This document shows positions 19,810 through 28,914 of a DNA stretch of 64,000 nt, in pieces. The DNA lies in the NCBI RefSeq assembly GCF_000025625.1, contig NC_013922.1, positions 310,001 to 374,000 on the forward strand, in the 5' to 3' direction. A program made the position numbers and the translations under genes. Source of the stretch: Natrialba magadii ATCC 43099 (lineage in GTDB: Archaea > Halobacteriota > Halobacteria > Halobacteriales > Natrialbaceae). The notes under the pieces were generated by a model. That model ran no database searches and was not told where the DNA came from. It saw nothing but the letters and a program-made list of their open reading frames with translations. Every line of letters starts with the position of its first letter. Position 1 is the first letter of the stretch.

Positions 19810-20888
19810 CAACGGACGAGGGGACCCCTGGCGTAGACACAGCGGACATTCCGGAGATCAACGACGGGCGCTACCTCTACTGCGTCGTCCAGGCTGAGTC
19901 CGACGCCCAACTCGAGACGACCGGGATCGACGGCGAGTCAGTCTCGGTGGTCGCGGAGAACGGGATCGGTGCCGTCGTCCACGCCTGTGACGGGCTCTAC
20001 GATACGGACGACCTCGCACAGATCCAGCGCTGGCTGATTCGCCACCAGACGGTGGTCGACGCGGCCGGGGAGTCGTTCGGGACGCCGGTTCCGTTCCAGT
20101 TCGACACGATCCTCCGCGGCGGTGAGGCCGGCCTTCGCGAGTGGCTTCGTGAGGAAACGGACACGCTGCAGCCGGTGCTCTCGGAACTCGCCGATCACTG
20201 GGAGTACCGCGTCGAAGTCGTCGAGTACGATTCGCCGGACGACGAGACGCTCGTCGAACAGGACGAGCGCCTGTCCGACCTCGAAGCGCAGATTGACGAG
20301 GCGAGCGAGGGTCAGGCGTTCTTGCTCGAAAAGCAGTTCGACCAGCGCCTGACAGAGCTTCGGACCGCTCGCCGCGAGACGATGACAGCCGAACTGGAGG
20401 ACGAATTGGCCGAGGCGGCACGCGAGGTGCATACACTCGAGCGATCGCCGGCGTCGGAGATTTCGAAGGTTGCGGGTCGTGATAGCGGCGGGAGCAGTAG
20501 GGAGAGCGATGGCGATGATGTTACCGATAGCTCCAGCGGTGACGGCGACAGCGAGGCCGAGACCAACGCGACCGCAACTGAGTCGGAGACTATCTGCCGG
20601 CTCACACTTCTTGCACACGAAGACAACGAGGGAGAGATCGGTTCGATCCTCGACGGCGTAGCGGCCGAGGACGGAATCGAAGTCCGATTCACGGGCCCGT
20701 GGCCGCCCTACACGTTTGCGCCAGCGATCGGCGACGACGAGACCGCTGGCGATGGTGATGGGGATAGAGATAGAGATAGAGATAGAGATAGAGATAGAGA
20801 TAGAGATAGAGATAGAGATAGAGATAGCGATGGGGATGGCGATAGCAGTGGCGGAGACACGGGCGACCCAGCCCGCGTGGGGAGGTGA
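19806..20888 (+). CDS. gvpL: Gas vesicle protein GvpL with Asp-Arg repeat tail
   Basis: 360 residues, GvpF/GvpL family: [12 protein letters not shown] at the start, [13 protein letters not shown] in the middle, [13 protein letters not shown] near the end. GvpL is thought to act as a hub binding other accessory Gvp proteins. The GTG start overlaps gvpK. After the conserved end the protein runs into (Asp-Arg)10 encoded by ten perfect GATAGA units, then a Gly/Asp tail. An internal Ser/Asp/Gly linker separates the two halves. Confidence 0.92.
   Translation: MTTDEGTPGVDTADIPEINDGRYLYCVVQAESDAQLETTGIDGESVSVVAENGIGAVVHACDGLYDTDDLAQIQRWLIRHQTVVDAAGESFGTPVPFQFDTILRGGEAGLREWLREETDTLQPVLSELADHWEYRVEVVEYDSPDDETLVEQDERLSDLEAQIDEASEGQAFLLEKQFDQRLTELRTARRETMTAELEDELAEAAREVHTLERSPASEISKVAGRDSGGSSRESDGDDVTDSSSGDGDSEAETNATATESETICRLTLLAHEDNEGEIGSILDGVAAEDGIEVRFTGPWPPYTFAPAIGDDETAGDGDGDRDRDRDRDRDRDRDRDRDRDSDGDGDSSGGDTGDPARVGR
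20763..20828 (+). repeat. Perfect hexanucleotide microsatellite (GATAGA)10 plus one variant unit
   Basis: Ten identical GATAGA units (20763-20822) followed by GATAGC, inside the 3' end of gvpL. The near-perfect identity suggests recent expansion. Gain or loss of units keeps the reading frame. Confidence 0.95.
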
Positions 20889-20894
20889 CCAGCC

Positions 20895-21275
20895 GTGGAA
20901 CCGCGCAAAGACGACGACGCGCTGGTCGACTTACTCGACGTAATCCTCCGGGATGGCGTGATCCTCCGGGCCGACGTCATCATCTCCGTCGCCGAAATCC
21001 CGCTCGTCGGCCTCAAGCTCACGGCCGCACTTGCCGGCATGGAGACGATGACCGAGTACGGCCTCTTCGAGGAGTGGGACGAGAGACACAGACTTCGCGG
21101 CACGGAGAAGCAGGACGCACTCGAGCAGACAACGGGGTCGGGCACGAAGACGGGAGATGCACAGCGGACTGCAGTTCCCGGTCCGCGTCCGAGCGGCGAG
21201 TTAGACGGCCGTATCGGCACGTCGAGTCCGACTGGCGGCAGGAAAACAGGGAGCAGACACGATCCTGATCGATGA
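20895..21275 (+). CDS. gvpM: Gas vesicle protein GvpM
   Basis: 126 residues with a GTG start. The GvpA-like core DLLDVILRDGVILRADVIIS and ALAGMETMTEYGLFEEWDE is the GvpM signature. The C-terminal ~50 residues are a Gly/Thr/Arg-rich tail absent from short GvpM proteins. It is the last gene of the rightward arm. GvpM is a minor protein that binds GvpL and several others during early assembly. Confidence 0.92.
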   Translation: MEPRKDDDALVDLLDVILRDGVILRADVIISVAEIPLVGLKLTAALAGMETMTEYGLFEEWDERHRLRGTEKQDALEQTTGSGTKTGDAQRTAVPGPRPSGELDGRIGTSSPTGGRKTGSRHDPDR

Positions 21276-21330
21276 CGCGGTGGTCGCTGAACGTACCGGT
21301 GCCCCGTTTGGGAACACCAGTCGCTACCTG

Positions 21331-21546
21331 TCAGGCGAACTTCGGCCGCTCGGTCGTCAACTCGACGTCGCCCGACACTGTCTCCTCGTCGCTGTCCTCG
21401 TCGTAGACGTACTGACCGGTCGACCCACAGAGGGTACACTCGTAGCTCTCGGACAGTTCGTTGATGACCTCACCATCTTCGAAATAGACGCGGCTCTGGG
21501 TGATCTGCAGGAACTGTGGGGTCTCACAGTTTGTACAGGTGATCAT
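21331..21546 (-). CDS. Small zinc-ribbon protein
   Basis: 71 residues with two Cys pairs, CTNC near the start and CTLC at ~37-40, so one zinc ribbon is likely. The remainder is acidic. It belongs to the abundant class of small haloarchaeal CPxCG-like proteins of unknown role. It converges on the gvp operon. The 300 bp between it and the next gene hold only a divergent promoter region. Confidence 0.75.
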   Translation of the reverse strand: MITCTNCETPQFLQITQSRVYFEDGEVINELSESYECTLCGSTGQYVYDEDSDEETVSGDVELTTERPKFA

Positions 21547-21846
21547 ATCCGACGGGTCGCTTGCACCGGTTGTAGTTATCCGGCTTGTAACCGAATCGAA
21601 CGACGGGCTATCGGAATCTTACCAGCTGGAACGTGCTCGATCACGTGCGTGCTATTGGCTCCCGTTCGACGCGCTCGGCCGGTAGTGACGAACACCGCGT
21701 AAACACAACATAACCGCCCGACTGAACCGCCACTCCCCGCCGGGTCACCGTCCCGAGTAGCCGCTGGAAAACGAGCTGTTATCACCTCGTATCGAATCGT
21801 TATCCACCTCCTTCTCCTGTCCGAAATGCCACCGATTCACGGCGTC

Positions 21847-23049
21847 TCACTGGACGGGGGACTCGAGTGCAACCGAGACTCGCTCACCGGTTCGGGCAGC
21901 CTCGTAGGCTGCCTCGGTCAAAGCGGTCACCCGAAGGGCATCGCGGGCAGTTGCCGGCGGTTCGTGCCCGGGTCCGTTGCGGATGCTCTCGACGAAGGCG
22001 TCGGCGCGAGTCTGTTCACGCCGGTGGTCGATGTAAGGGACGCGTTCGCTCGCGTCGGTCTCGATTTCGAAGACATCGCGCGAGCCCCATTGCGTCCCCT
22101 CGATGTAGAGTGCGCCATCGTCGTCCCAGCAGTGGATGTGTTCGCGGGTCGTGGGAAGATCGCCGTGGAGCGAGACTGTTCCCGTTGCGCCGTTCTCGAA
22201 TTCGATGTCCAGGTGTGCACGACTATCCACTCGCTGCTCGTCGTCGTGAAAGTCCATGCTCGCGGCGACGGAGGCCGGCTCGAGTCCGGTTGTCCAGAGG
22301 ATGCCATCGAGGACGTGACTCCCCGTATCGTAGAGAAAGCCACCGCCCGACAGGTCTGGATCCAGCCGCCACGTTCCCTGCGAGTCCGCGATCCAATCCT
22401 GCGTAATCGAGGCCGTTACCCACCGCGGCGACTCCGAGCCGAAGCGATTCCGTGCCAGCTGAAACGCAGTCTGGAGGTGGCGCTGATAGCCGACCATCAC
22501 GGTTAGTTCGGTCTGCGCCGCTCGCTCGGCAAGCTCACGAGCGTGATCGAGGTCCGTCGTCAGCGGCTTGTCGCAGTAGACGTGCAGGCCGGACTCGAGT
22601 GCGGCGACGACTTGCTCGTAGTGGAGCGTGTGGGGTGTGGCGATGAGGACGGCGTCGAGGCCTGTATCTGGGCTTGAGCCGGAGTTTGAGTGCGAGCCAG
22701 AGCCTGAGTCTGAGTCTGAGTCCGAGTCTGAGTCTGAGTCCGAGTTTGAGCCTGAGTCCGAGTTTGAGCCTGAGCCGGAGTCTGCGTTCGAGTTCAACCT
22801 CGTGTCGCTGTTGGCATTTGCATCAGCGAGCATCGACTCGTACTCGGTGTACTGCCGCTCGGGCGGAACCTCGAACTCGTCGCCGACGGACTCGAGCTGG
22901 TCGGGATCGAGATCGCAGACAGCCGCGATAGTGGCCTCGTCGTGTTGGTGGAGTTGCCCGCCGACCGTGGTACCGATGTAGCCGAGACCGACGATGCCGA
23001 CGCGGATCGGTGTCGAGGGCGCTTCGGGTGGGGATGGGCTGGCGCACAT
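21847..23049 (-). CDS. Gfo/Idh/MocA-family NAD(P)-dependent oxidoreductase with Ser-Asp repeat insert
   Basis: The Rossmann motif GIVGLGYIGTTVGG, the catalytic-site motif HVYCDKPLTTD and the C-terminal dehydrogenase domain (GGFLYDTGSHVLDGILW) mark this family, which acts on sugars, inositols and related compounds. The substrate is not predictable. Between MLAD and LDAVLIATPH, where other members have only a short connection, there is a ~50-residue Ser/Asp/Gly/Asn repeat coded by hexanucleotide repeats at 22670-22795. The start at 23049 (MCASPSPPEAPS) is preferred over 23070. Confidence 0.85.
   Translation of the reverse strand: MCASPSPPEAPSTPIRVGIVGLGYIGTTVGGQLHQHDEATIAAVCDLDPDQLESVGDEFEVPPERQYTEYESMLADANANSDTRLNSNADSGSGSNSDSGSNSDSDSDSDSDSDSGSGSHSNSGSSPDTGLDAVLIATPHTLHYEQVVAALESGLHVYCDKPLTTDLDHARELAERAAQTELTVMVGYQRHLQTAFQLARNRFGSESPRWVTASITQDWIADSQGTWRLDPDLSGGGFLYDTGSHVLDGILWTTGLEPASVAASMDFHDDEQRVDSRAHLDIEFENGATGTVSLHGDLPTTREHIHCWDDDGALYIEGTQWGSRDVFEIETDASERVPYIDHRREQTRADAFVESIRNGPGHEPPATARDALRVTALTEAAYEAARTGERVSVALESPVQ
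22670..22795. repeat. Hexanucleotide repeat tract (GAGTCT / GAGTCC type) in the oxidoreductase gene
   Basis: About 125 bp of imperfect GAGTCT, GAGTCC and GAGTTTGAGCCT units. On the coding strand they give Ser-Asp and Ser-Gly-Ser-Asn runs. Confidence 0.9.
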
Positions 23050-23070
23050 GAATCGAGCCACACGGTCCAC

Positions 23071-23725
23071 AGGTATCGGTCTGGCGGGGGTTTCGGCGAC
23101 TCTCGTGGCGGTAGGGGGTGAGATACGCGCGACAGGCAGCCCGTACCGCTCCGTTGCGCACTGGATACATCCCTGTGTTCGGTTTTGGACTCATCTCACG
23201 GAGTGCGAATTTCAGACGGACGCGTGGAGAACTGACGGCGAATTCGACCGTAGTGGGGTGATACGTCTGCCGTATTCTCATCCTGTCGCTGGTTTGAACA
23301 CACTACGATACGCCAACTCTGTCCATAACAAAGGGGTGTACCGCCCTTTGAACCACGTGCGGGGATAACACGCCCCGCCGGGTACGCGCTTGGCCCAGAC
23401 ACGACGCGCTGAAAGCCGATTGCGTGCGTTCGTGCCCGGATCGCTCGGAAGTGGACTCGCCCCCGCTTCGAGTTAGCTCATGTCTCTCACGCCCGAGCGG
23501 GCTCCCGCCCCCGTTCGGGTATACGTGCTGTCTGTCAGTCGCCCCTCGCCGTTCCGACGGCGGCGATGGCGGCGACTTTCACGCCAGTAGTGTCGCAGTG
23601 TACTAGTCCACCAGTGTCCCGTCCCAGCTCTGCCGTTCACTTCTCAGAACAGTCACACACTGTGGAACAACCGAACCGAAAGATCGGGACGAGTCAGAAC
23701 GAGACCGAATAGACCCTCCGGGACC
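23071..23725. other. Gene-free 655-bp stretch
   Basis: I see no credible coding frame. It contains GC-rich palindromic pieces, for example CCCGAGCGGG near 23491 and GCGGGGATAACACGCCCCGC near 23358, that could fold as RNA. It does not match tRNA, 7S RNA or RNase P RNA as far as I can tell. Confidence 0.4.
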
Positions 23726-24787
23726 TCAAAACTCGGTGATGACCGGAATCCCGACCGTCTCGTAGCTATCCATCGAGGACAGCGTTTCGGGGGCCTCCTC
23801 GAGTGACAGCGTCTCGCCGATGATCTTGCTCGGCTCGAGTGTGCCCTCGCCGATCAGCCTGAACAGTTCCTCGTAGCGGACGAGCGGCATGCCGAACGAG
23901 CCGTGGAAGTCGAGTTCCCGCATCGTCATCACGTCGACGGGAACCTCGATCTGCCCTTCCTCTTCGTCGGTAGTCAGGCCGACCTGGACGTGCGTACCAC
24001 GGGTTCCGAGACTGCCGATCGAGTTCTGGCAGGTCTCAGCGATACCGAGCGCGTCGATCGAGACGTCTGCGCCGCCGCCGGCGAGCGCTTTGACCTCCTG
24101 TGCCGTGTTGTCGGCCTCGGCTGCGTTGACCGTCGCGGACGCGCCGAGTTCGCGGGCGCGATCGAGTTTGTCCTCGCGAACGTCGACTGCGATCGGGTGT
24201 GCACCCAGCGCGTCGGCGATGTGGATTGCCGAAAGGCCGACACCGCCACAGCCGTGGACGGCGACCCAGTCGCCGGGCCGAAGGCCTGCGCGGTCTGCGA
24301 GCGCGTGGTAGGCGGTCATGAACCGGCAGCCGAGGCCGGCCATCTCGGTGAAGTCGACGTCGTCGGGGAGCTTCACGCAGTTGTAGTCTGCCTCGCGGAC
24401 CGGGAAGGCCTCGGCGAACGCACCCGGCGCGATACTCGACAGACCGAGCGGGATGACGGTCTCGCAGTTATTCGCTCTTCCCTCGCGACAGTGTGAGCAG
24501 GTGCCATCGCCGAGGTGGAACGGCACCGCAACGCGGTCGCCCTCCTGGAGTGTCTCGACATCTTCGCCGACCGCGGAAACGACCCCTGCTGGCTCGTGGC
24601 CGAGAATCTGCCCCTCCGGCACCGAAGCGCCGATCCAGCTCCAGTCGCCCTGCCAGGCGTGCCAGTCGCTCCGACAGATCCCGCAGGCTTTCGTCTCGAC
24701 GATAACCTGATCCGGTTCCGGATCGGGGTAGTCGACCTCTTTGACCGCAAGCGGTGCACCGTGTTCTTCGAGTACTGCTGCTCGCAT
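23726..24787 (-). CDS. Zinc-dependent alcohol dehydrogenase (MDR family)
   Basis: 353 residues. Catalytic zinc ligands Cys38 (ACGICRSD) and His64-Glu65 (LGHEPAG) are present, as is a structural-zinc lobe (CSHCREGRANNC) and the nucleotide-binding motif GCGGVGLSAIHIA. It oxidises alcohols or reduces aldehydes with NAD(P); the substrate is unknown. It is monocistronic. The TATA box and an adjacent inverted repeat lie just upstream, so the gene is probably regulated and leaderless. Confidence 0.9.
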   Translation of the reverse strand: MRAAVLEEHGAPLAVKEVDYPDPEPDQVIVETKACGICRSDWHAWQGDWSWIGASVPEGQILGHEPAGVVSAVGEDVETLQEGDRVAVPFHLGDGTCSHCREGRANNCETVIPLGLSSIAPGAFAEAFPVREADYNCVKLPDDVDFTEMAGLGCRFMTAYHALADRAGLRPGDWVAVHGCGGVGLSAIHIADALGAHPIAVDVREDKLDRARELGASATVNAAEADNTAQEVKALAGGGADVSIDALGIAETCQNSIGSLGTRGTHVQVGLTTDEEEGQIEVPVDVMTMRELDFHGSFGMPLVRYEELFRLIGEGTLEPSKIIGETLSLEEAPETLSSMDSYETVGIPVITEF

Positions 24788-24793
24788 ACCCTA

Positions 24794-24820
24794 CTGGTTC
24801 CTGACCAGCATATAAAAATA
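24794..24820 (-). promoter_or_regulatory. TATA box and operator-like inverted repeat of the alcohol dehydrogenase gene
   Basis: On the gene's strand, ATTTTTATATG (24810-24820) lies about 25 nt before the ATG. Between them is CTGGT-N5-ACCAG (24794-24808), a perfect 5-bp dyad where a repressor could block initiation. Confidence 0.5.
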
Positions 24821-24885
24821 TGATAGTTGGTCACAGGTGACACGGCCGTCGATACACCCATCCCGCTTCGGTCCGAACGAGACCT

Positions 24886-25551
24886 GTGACGCATCCGGAC
24901 GAAGAGTTTACACGTCAGTCACCAGACGCTGCAGGTGCACTGCAACCCCCACCGGAGACACAGACGGCAACGTTCGGCATGGGCTGCTTCTGGGGTCCTG
25001 ACGCCAGATTCGGCGCGATGGAGGGCGTCGTCCGAACGCGAGTGGGCTACGCTGGCGGCACCGAACCGAATCCGAGCTACTACTCGCTGGGCGACCACAC
25101 CGAAGTCGTCCAACTCGAGTACGACCCGGAAACGCTCTCGTACGAGGACTTGCTCGAGGTCTTCTGGGCGAACCACAGCTGGCAACCCCCGTCCCGAAAG
25201 CGCCAGTACCGCGGCGTCGTCCTCGCACACGATGACGAGCAGTACGAGGCTGCACACCGTACGAAAGACGACCTCGCAGAGCGCACCGGGACGACCGTGG
25301 AGTCTGAGATCGAGGTACTCGAGTCCATCACGCTCGCAGAGGACTATCACCAGAAGTACGAACTCCGGTCGACGCCTGTGGCGGGTGACGAGCTTGTCGA
25401 CCAGTACGGTGACGAGTTTGTCGACTCGACCGTCGTTGCCCGACTCAACGGGTTCGTCGCTGGTCACGGGACCGAGGAGCAGCGCCGTTGCGTACTCGCT
25501 GAACTGGACGTGCCGGCGACGGTTGTCGCTGAGCTTCGGCGACGGTTCTGA
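24886..25551 (+). CDS. msrA: Peptide methionine sulfoxide reductase MsrA
   Basis: 221 residues. The active-site motif GCFWG with Cys34 is present, followed by the family sequences RTRVGYAGG and DHTEVVQLEYDPE. It reduces methionine-S-sulfoxide in proteins. The C-terminal ~60 residues are an extension beyond the minimal MsrA fold and contain a Cys (RRCVLAEL) that could recycle the active site. The GTG start at 24886 is accepted because little conserved sequence lies before residue 25. Confidence 0.93.
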   Translation: MTHPDEEFTRQSPDAAGALQPPPETQTATFGMGCFWGPDARFGAMEGVVRTRVGYAGGTEPNPSYYSLGDHTEVVQLEYDPETLSYEDLLEVFWANHSWQPPSRKRQYRGVVLAHDDEQYEAAHRTKDDLAERTGTTVESEIEVLESITLAEDYHQKYELRSTPVAGDELVDQYGDEFVDSTVVARLNGFVAGHGTEEQRRCVLAELDVPATVVAELRRRF

Positions 25552-25636
25552 TCGGCGAGGAGGCCCCGTCACCTGACCGCGCTGTCAGGCGAGCAATTAT
25601 ACAACGTCCGGGTGTAGATGGGTGACGAGTCAGGCC

Positions 25637-25789
25637 ATGTCCACACTCTGTGCGAACTGCGGCGACGATAGTCTGCCGGTACAGTGGCGTCACGTATACC
25701 TCTCGACGGACGAGGTCGTCGAAGTGGAACTCTGTGAGGGGTGCCGATACAGATTCGTTACTGCAGAGTGGGTCGAGGCCGTCGTCTAA
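25637..25789 (+). CDS. 50-residue zinc-finger protein
   Basis: MSTLCANCGDDSLPVQWRHV and CEGCRYRFVTAEWVEAVV give two C-x2-C pairs about 30 residues apart, a single predicted zinc ribbon. Stop at 25787-25789, 4 nt before the next ATG, so it is probably co-transcribed with it. The role is unknown. Confidence 0.7.
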   Translation: MSTLCANCGDDSLPVQWRHVYLSTDEVVEVELCEGCRYRFVTAEWVEAVV

Positions 25790-25793
25790 GCCG

Positions 25794-26192
25794 ATGACCG
25801 CCTCACGCTACAAACTGTTCGGCGTCTACGTCTCACAGCCCGTGTTCGACGCGCTCGCAGCCCACCTCCACGAGGAGGCCGGCGTCGTCGATCTCGAGTC
25901 GTACTTCGACCCGGCTACTGATTCTGTCCCGCAGGGTGATCCCGGTGCCGACGCAACTGCCGACCTCGTGATGGAGGTCGTGGGAGGGTTCACGTCGCTC
26001 TACGACGACGCGCCGTTCGAGACGGTCAGCGACGTCGACCCGAACTCGTTCGTTCTCACGCACCTGGCCGCGCCGCCGAAGACGGTTGCCAACGCTCGCG
26101 AGCGGTTCGAGGCCGCCGCAACGATCCAAGAGACAGACCACCGGGAGGTTCATACAGCGATCCTGGCCGCATACTTCGACGTGGGTCCGTGA
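25794..26192 (+). CDS. Conserved hypothetical haloarchaeal protein
   Basis: 132 residues starting MTASRYKLFGVYVSQPVFDA. It is acidic and soluble, without metal motifs. I do not recognise the family. It follows the 50-residue zinc-finger gene by 4 nt, an apparent two-gene operon. The following 70 bp contain a short AGTTCCAGATCCAGAACC repeat. Confidence 0.7.
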   Translation: MTASRYKLFGVYVSQPVFDALAAHLHEEAGVVDLESYFDPATDSVPQGDPGADATADLVMEVVGGFTSLYDDAPFETVSDVDPNSFVLTHLAAPPKTVANARERFEAAATIQETDHREVHTAILAAYFDVGP

Positions 26193-26261
26193 GAATAAGT
26201 GCCAAAGCCAGGTCCAGAACCAGTTCCAGATCCAGAACCATTGTGACTATCGTCTCCCTCT

Positions 26262-26720
26262 CTACTCGGCGTTTTCATCCGAGTTCCGTCGCTCGATCAT
26301 CCCCAGTCCGATCCACGAGATGACGACCTCGCCGTGCTGGTTGAGCCCCTCCAGTCGGCTGTCGACGTACCCCCGCTTGGGATCGCTCTCGGACACTCGC
26401 TTATCGATCACTTCCGTTCGAATCGAGAGCGTATCGCCCGGTTTGACAGGGCGCTTCCAGCGCAGTTCGTCGACACCGCGGGCACCCATACTCGCCCGGT
26501 CGTCGATCGGTCCGTCGGCGAGCAGCCGCATACACATCGACGCCGTGTGCCAGCCCGAGGCGACTAGCTCGCCGAACGCCGACTCCGTCGCTGCCTCCTT
26601 GTCGATGTGAAACGGCTGTGGATCGTAGGACTCGGCGAAGTCGACGATCTCCGCTTCGGTCACGTGATACTCGCCGAACTCCATCGTGTCGCCGATCTCG
26701 ATGTCCTCGTAGTACTTCAT
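26262..26720 (-). CDS. MaoC-like hot-dog dehydratase
   Basis: 152 residues from MKYYEDIEIGD. The hydratase motif region AEIVDFAESYDPQPFHIDKE contains the expected Asp and His of the (R)-enoyl-CoA hydratase site, and ASGWHTASMCMRL follows. It probably hydrates or dehydrates acyl-CoA. Starting at 26720 gives the standard N-terminus; a 9-codon upstream extension is less likely. Confidence 0.88.
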   Translation of the reverse strand: MKYYEDIEIGDTMEFGEYHVTEAEIVDFAESYDPQPFHIDKEAATESAFGELVASGWHTASMCMRLLADGPIDDRASMGARGVDELRWKRPVKPGDTLSIRTEVIDKRVSESDPKRGYVDSRLEGLNQHGEVVISWIGLGMIERRNSDENAE

Positions 26721-26978
26721 CTTCTGCCACTGGGTCGTAGACGGCAAAGAGCGTACGGGGTGTGGAACGTACCACGACGTTCGGACAGCCGATTCCTCGA
26801 ACAGCGTGAGGATCGCGATATGCCCTTGCTACCGGCCGAGAGGCGCGTGAGGGATCTGCAGGTGAGTCTTCACCGAGCTACTGCACGAGCACCGTCGACC
26901 GACAAAGAAGTGTTTCACTGACCGGTTTCACCGACCGGATGACTGTGTCACGACCCTGCTGGCTGTCTCGCTGGCGGC

Positions 26979-27119
26979 TCAGGCTATCTGCAGGTCGTGG
27001 ATACTCACCCAGTGACTGCCGTACTCCGCTTCGTGCTTTCGTGCAGCGCTGCTGGCTTCGACCCAGCCGGCGAGCTCCTGGTCGAAATCACAGCTGTCAC
27101 AGCGGACCTGGTATGACAT
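26979..27119 (-). CDS. 46-residue small zinc-finger-like protein
   Basis: MSYQVRCDSCDFDQELAGWV followed by EASSAARKHEAEYGSHW, with CDSC as one metal pair and two His near the end (KHEAEYGSH) as possible further ligands. This looks like a short C2H2-like finger. The 231 bp before it, towards the MaoC gene, carry no further gene. Confidence 0.65.
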   Translation of the reverse strand: MSYQVRCDSCDFDQELAGWVEASSAARKHEAEYGSHWVSIHDLQIA

Positions 27120-27366
27120 GGCTTATCACCCAACACGAAACTCCTTAAGCGTTCCTCGGGCAGTGTCCAGGGACCGATTCCAAACCACACTATTGGAGGC
27201 TCGTGGCGACTGACGGCGGCTGTCCGCTCACTGTTCGTCTGTTCGTATTCGTCGCTGACTGCCAGTGGGACACTCTGCCCGTTCCGTCTGTACGGCCCGC
27301 AGATCGGTCGTTCCCCCTGAAAAAGTGTTATTCACTCACCGAGCGTCTCTAGTACCGGTGATTCCC

Positions 27367-27804
27367 ATGGCAGTTGACGCATCCACAGCGCCGAGCGCGG
27401 TCGTCCGGCGAGAAATCGAGACCGTCTGGAACGACGACAATCTCGACATGATCGACGACCTCGTTACGGACGAGTTCACCTACCACAACCCGATGATCGA
27501 CGAGTCGATCCACGGCCCCGCTGACTACCGCACGCTCGTCGAGAACTTCCGCGGTGCCGTTCCCGACTACGAGATGACGGTCGAGGAGATGATTAGCGAT
27601 GGCGAGATCGTCGCGACCCGATTCCGCGCAACTGGAACGCAGGAACGGCCGCTGCTCGACATCGAACCGACCGGTGCCAAAATCGACATCACCGGAATGC
27701 TGTTCGACCGCATCGAGAACGGCAAACTCGTCGAGCGCCGGGTCAACGACGACGCGTTCGGACTCCTCCGACAACTCGGCGTCGTCGAGCGCCAGCCGTT
27801 CTGA
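27367..27804 (+). CDS. SnoaL-like / ester-cyclase family protein
   Basis: 145 residues, the NTF2-like fold of SnoaL-type proteins: ETVWNDDNLDMIDDLVTDEF then YHNP, GPADYRTLVENFRGAVPDYE, and GKLVERRVNDDAFGLLRQLG. The catalytic role and substrate are unknown. It is a single gene with its start at 27367 (MAVDASTAP). Confidence 0.85.
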   Translation: MAVDASTAPSAVVRREIETVWNDDNLDMIDDLVTDEFTYHNPMIDESIHGPADYRTLVENFRGAVPDYEMTVEEMISDGEIVATRFRATGTQERPLLDIEPTGAKIDITGMLFDRIENGKLVERRVNDDAFGLLRQLGVVERQPF

Positions 27805-28040
27805 TCGGCTGTTCTACGCGCCGCTCACAATCTCGACTTTTTCGACCAAACAACTGTCCCACAAACCGCGTCCGGCTGGTCACATTCTCGCGTCACTGTC
27901 CACTGCAGCCCTCCTCCGGTTACTATCGTGATCGTCGGTCTCACTGACTGTACTACTGCTTTGAACACTTCTTGCTGTACAGTGGTCCGCTGTTCTCGAT
28001 CCAGTTTTGGGAAGGTCCCCCCAGCAGACCCGATTCCGTT

Positions 28041-28334
28041 TCACGGCATCGACTCGAGTCCCTCCCGAGTCGCATCCCGTTCGAACACCTGGGGGATATC
28101 CAAACGCACGTTTCCGGCTTCGGTGACGGAGAGGACGGCCTGTGCAGCCGTTTCGACGTCCGGGAATTCGCTGATCGTGATGGTATCGTACTGCCCCATC
28201 AGCATGTCGAAGGACTCGAGTTCCCCGCCGAGGTCTTCGAACTGCTCTTCGATGCGGTCGATACGGTCAGGGCTGTCCCGAATCGATGCCGCGCCTTGCT
28301 CTGTGAACTGCCATAGGGTGATGTATGGTGGCAT
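28041..28334 (-). CDS. GYD-domain protein
   Basis: 97 residues from MPPYITLWQFTEQGAASIRD, a small ferredoxin-like GYD domain. The usual GYD triplet appears here as GQYD in LMGQYDTITISEFPD. Biochemical role unknown. It is the last ordinary chromosomal gene before the integrase. Confidence 0.85.
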   Translation of the reverse strand: MPPYITLWQFTEQGAASIRDSPDRIDRIEEQFEDLGGELESFDMLMGQYDTITISEFPDVETAAQAVLSVTEAGNVRLDIPQVFERDATREGLESMP

Positions 28335-28537
28335 TGCAGCGCAATCGCCACCGGCTGGTGTAATAAATTTCACAGGTGGTCGTAGTCTGTGTGCGAGCTG
28401 TTGCGATGCGTTGGGACAGTCGACCCGGTAGTTGGACTGTGGGGCTGTTCAACGGGTCAGCGTTGAAAATCGGTGGCTGCAGTGAGACAGGGTACTCGAG
28501 TGCACCACTCAATACGTGGGTTCGCTGGTGAACAAGC

Positions 28538-28687
28538 GGGCAGATTTGAACCACGCCCGAGAACCTGCGCCTGGGGCGCAGAACCTCGGTCTAGTTTAAA
28601 TCAGCCGTAACAATTTTTCCCGACGCGGACTCCTCGTTTCGCTCGTCGGTATTACGTCGTGAAAAATGGGTTGGGGCAGATTTGAAC
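28538..28687. other. Candidate attachment site: direct repeats resembling a tRNA 3' end
   Basis: GGGCAGATTTGAAC occurs at 28538-28551 and again at 28674-28687. Its complement GTTCAAATCTGCCC resembles the T-arm and 3' end of a tRNA, the usual target of tyrosine integrases, but no complete tRNA folds here. The rest of 28335-28914 has GCTTCGC-centred palindromes (CGACGCTTCGCGTC, CTCGCTTCGCTGCG) and no gene. It marks the change from chromosome to accessory DNA. Confidence 0.45.
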
Positions 28688-28914
28688 TGTCAATAGGATT
28701 ACATGCTCGACGCTTCGCGTCTGCGCGTGTAATCCATTGGAGTTCGTCTCGCTTCGCTCGACGAACTGCCGACTTCCATGCGTTCCGCCCTCGGGTCCTG
28801 CCTGCTCGCTTCGCTGCGCGGGCTGGCCTTCCGACTACAGGTGAAGGCAATTTAGAAATAATTGCTGAGATCACCGGCGATTCGCTCGCACTCCCAGGCA
28901 CGGAGCAACAACGC

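Noticed and set aside
23310-23610. Possible structural RNA (RNase P or 7S RNA)
   Set aside because: GC-rich palindromes are present, but I could not find the conserved core motifs of either RNA.
28530-28620. Possible tRNA gene
   Set aside because: Only the T-arm-like GTTCAAATC segment is present. No acceptor, D or anticodon arms pair, so I call it a tRNA-like att fragment at most.
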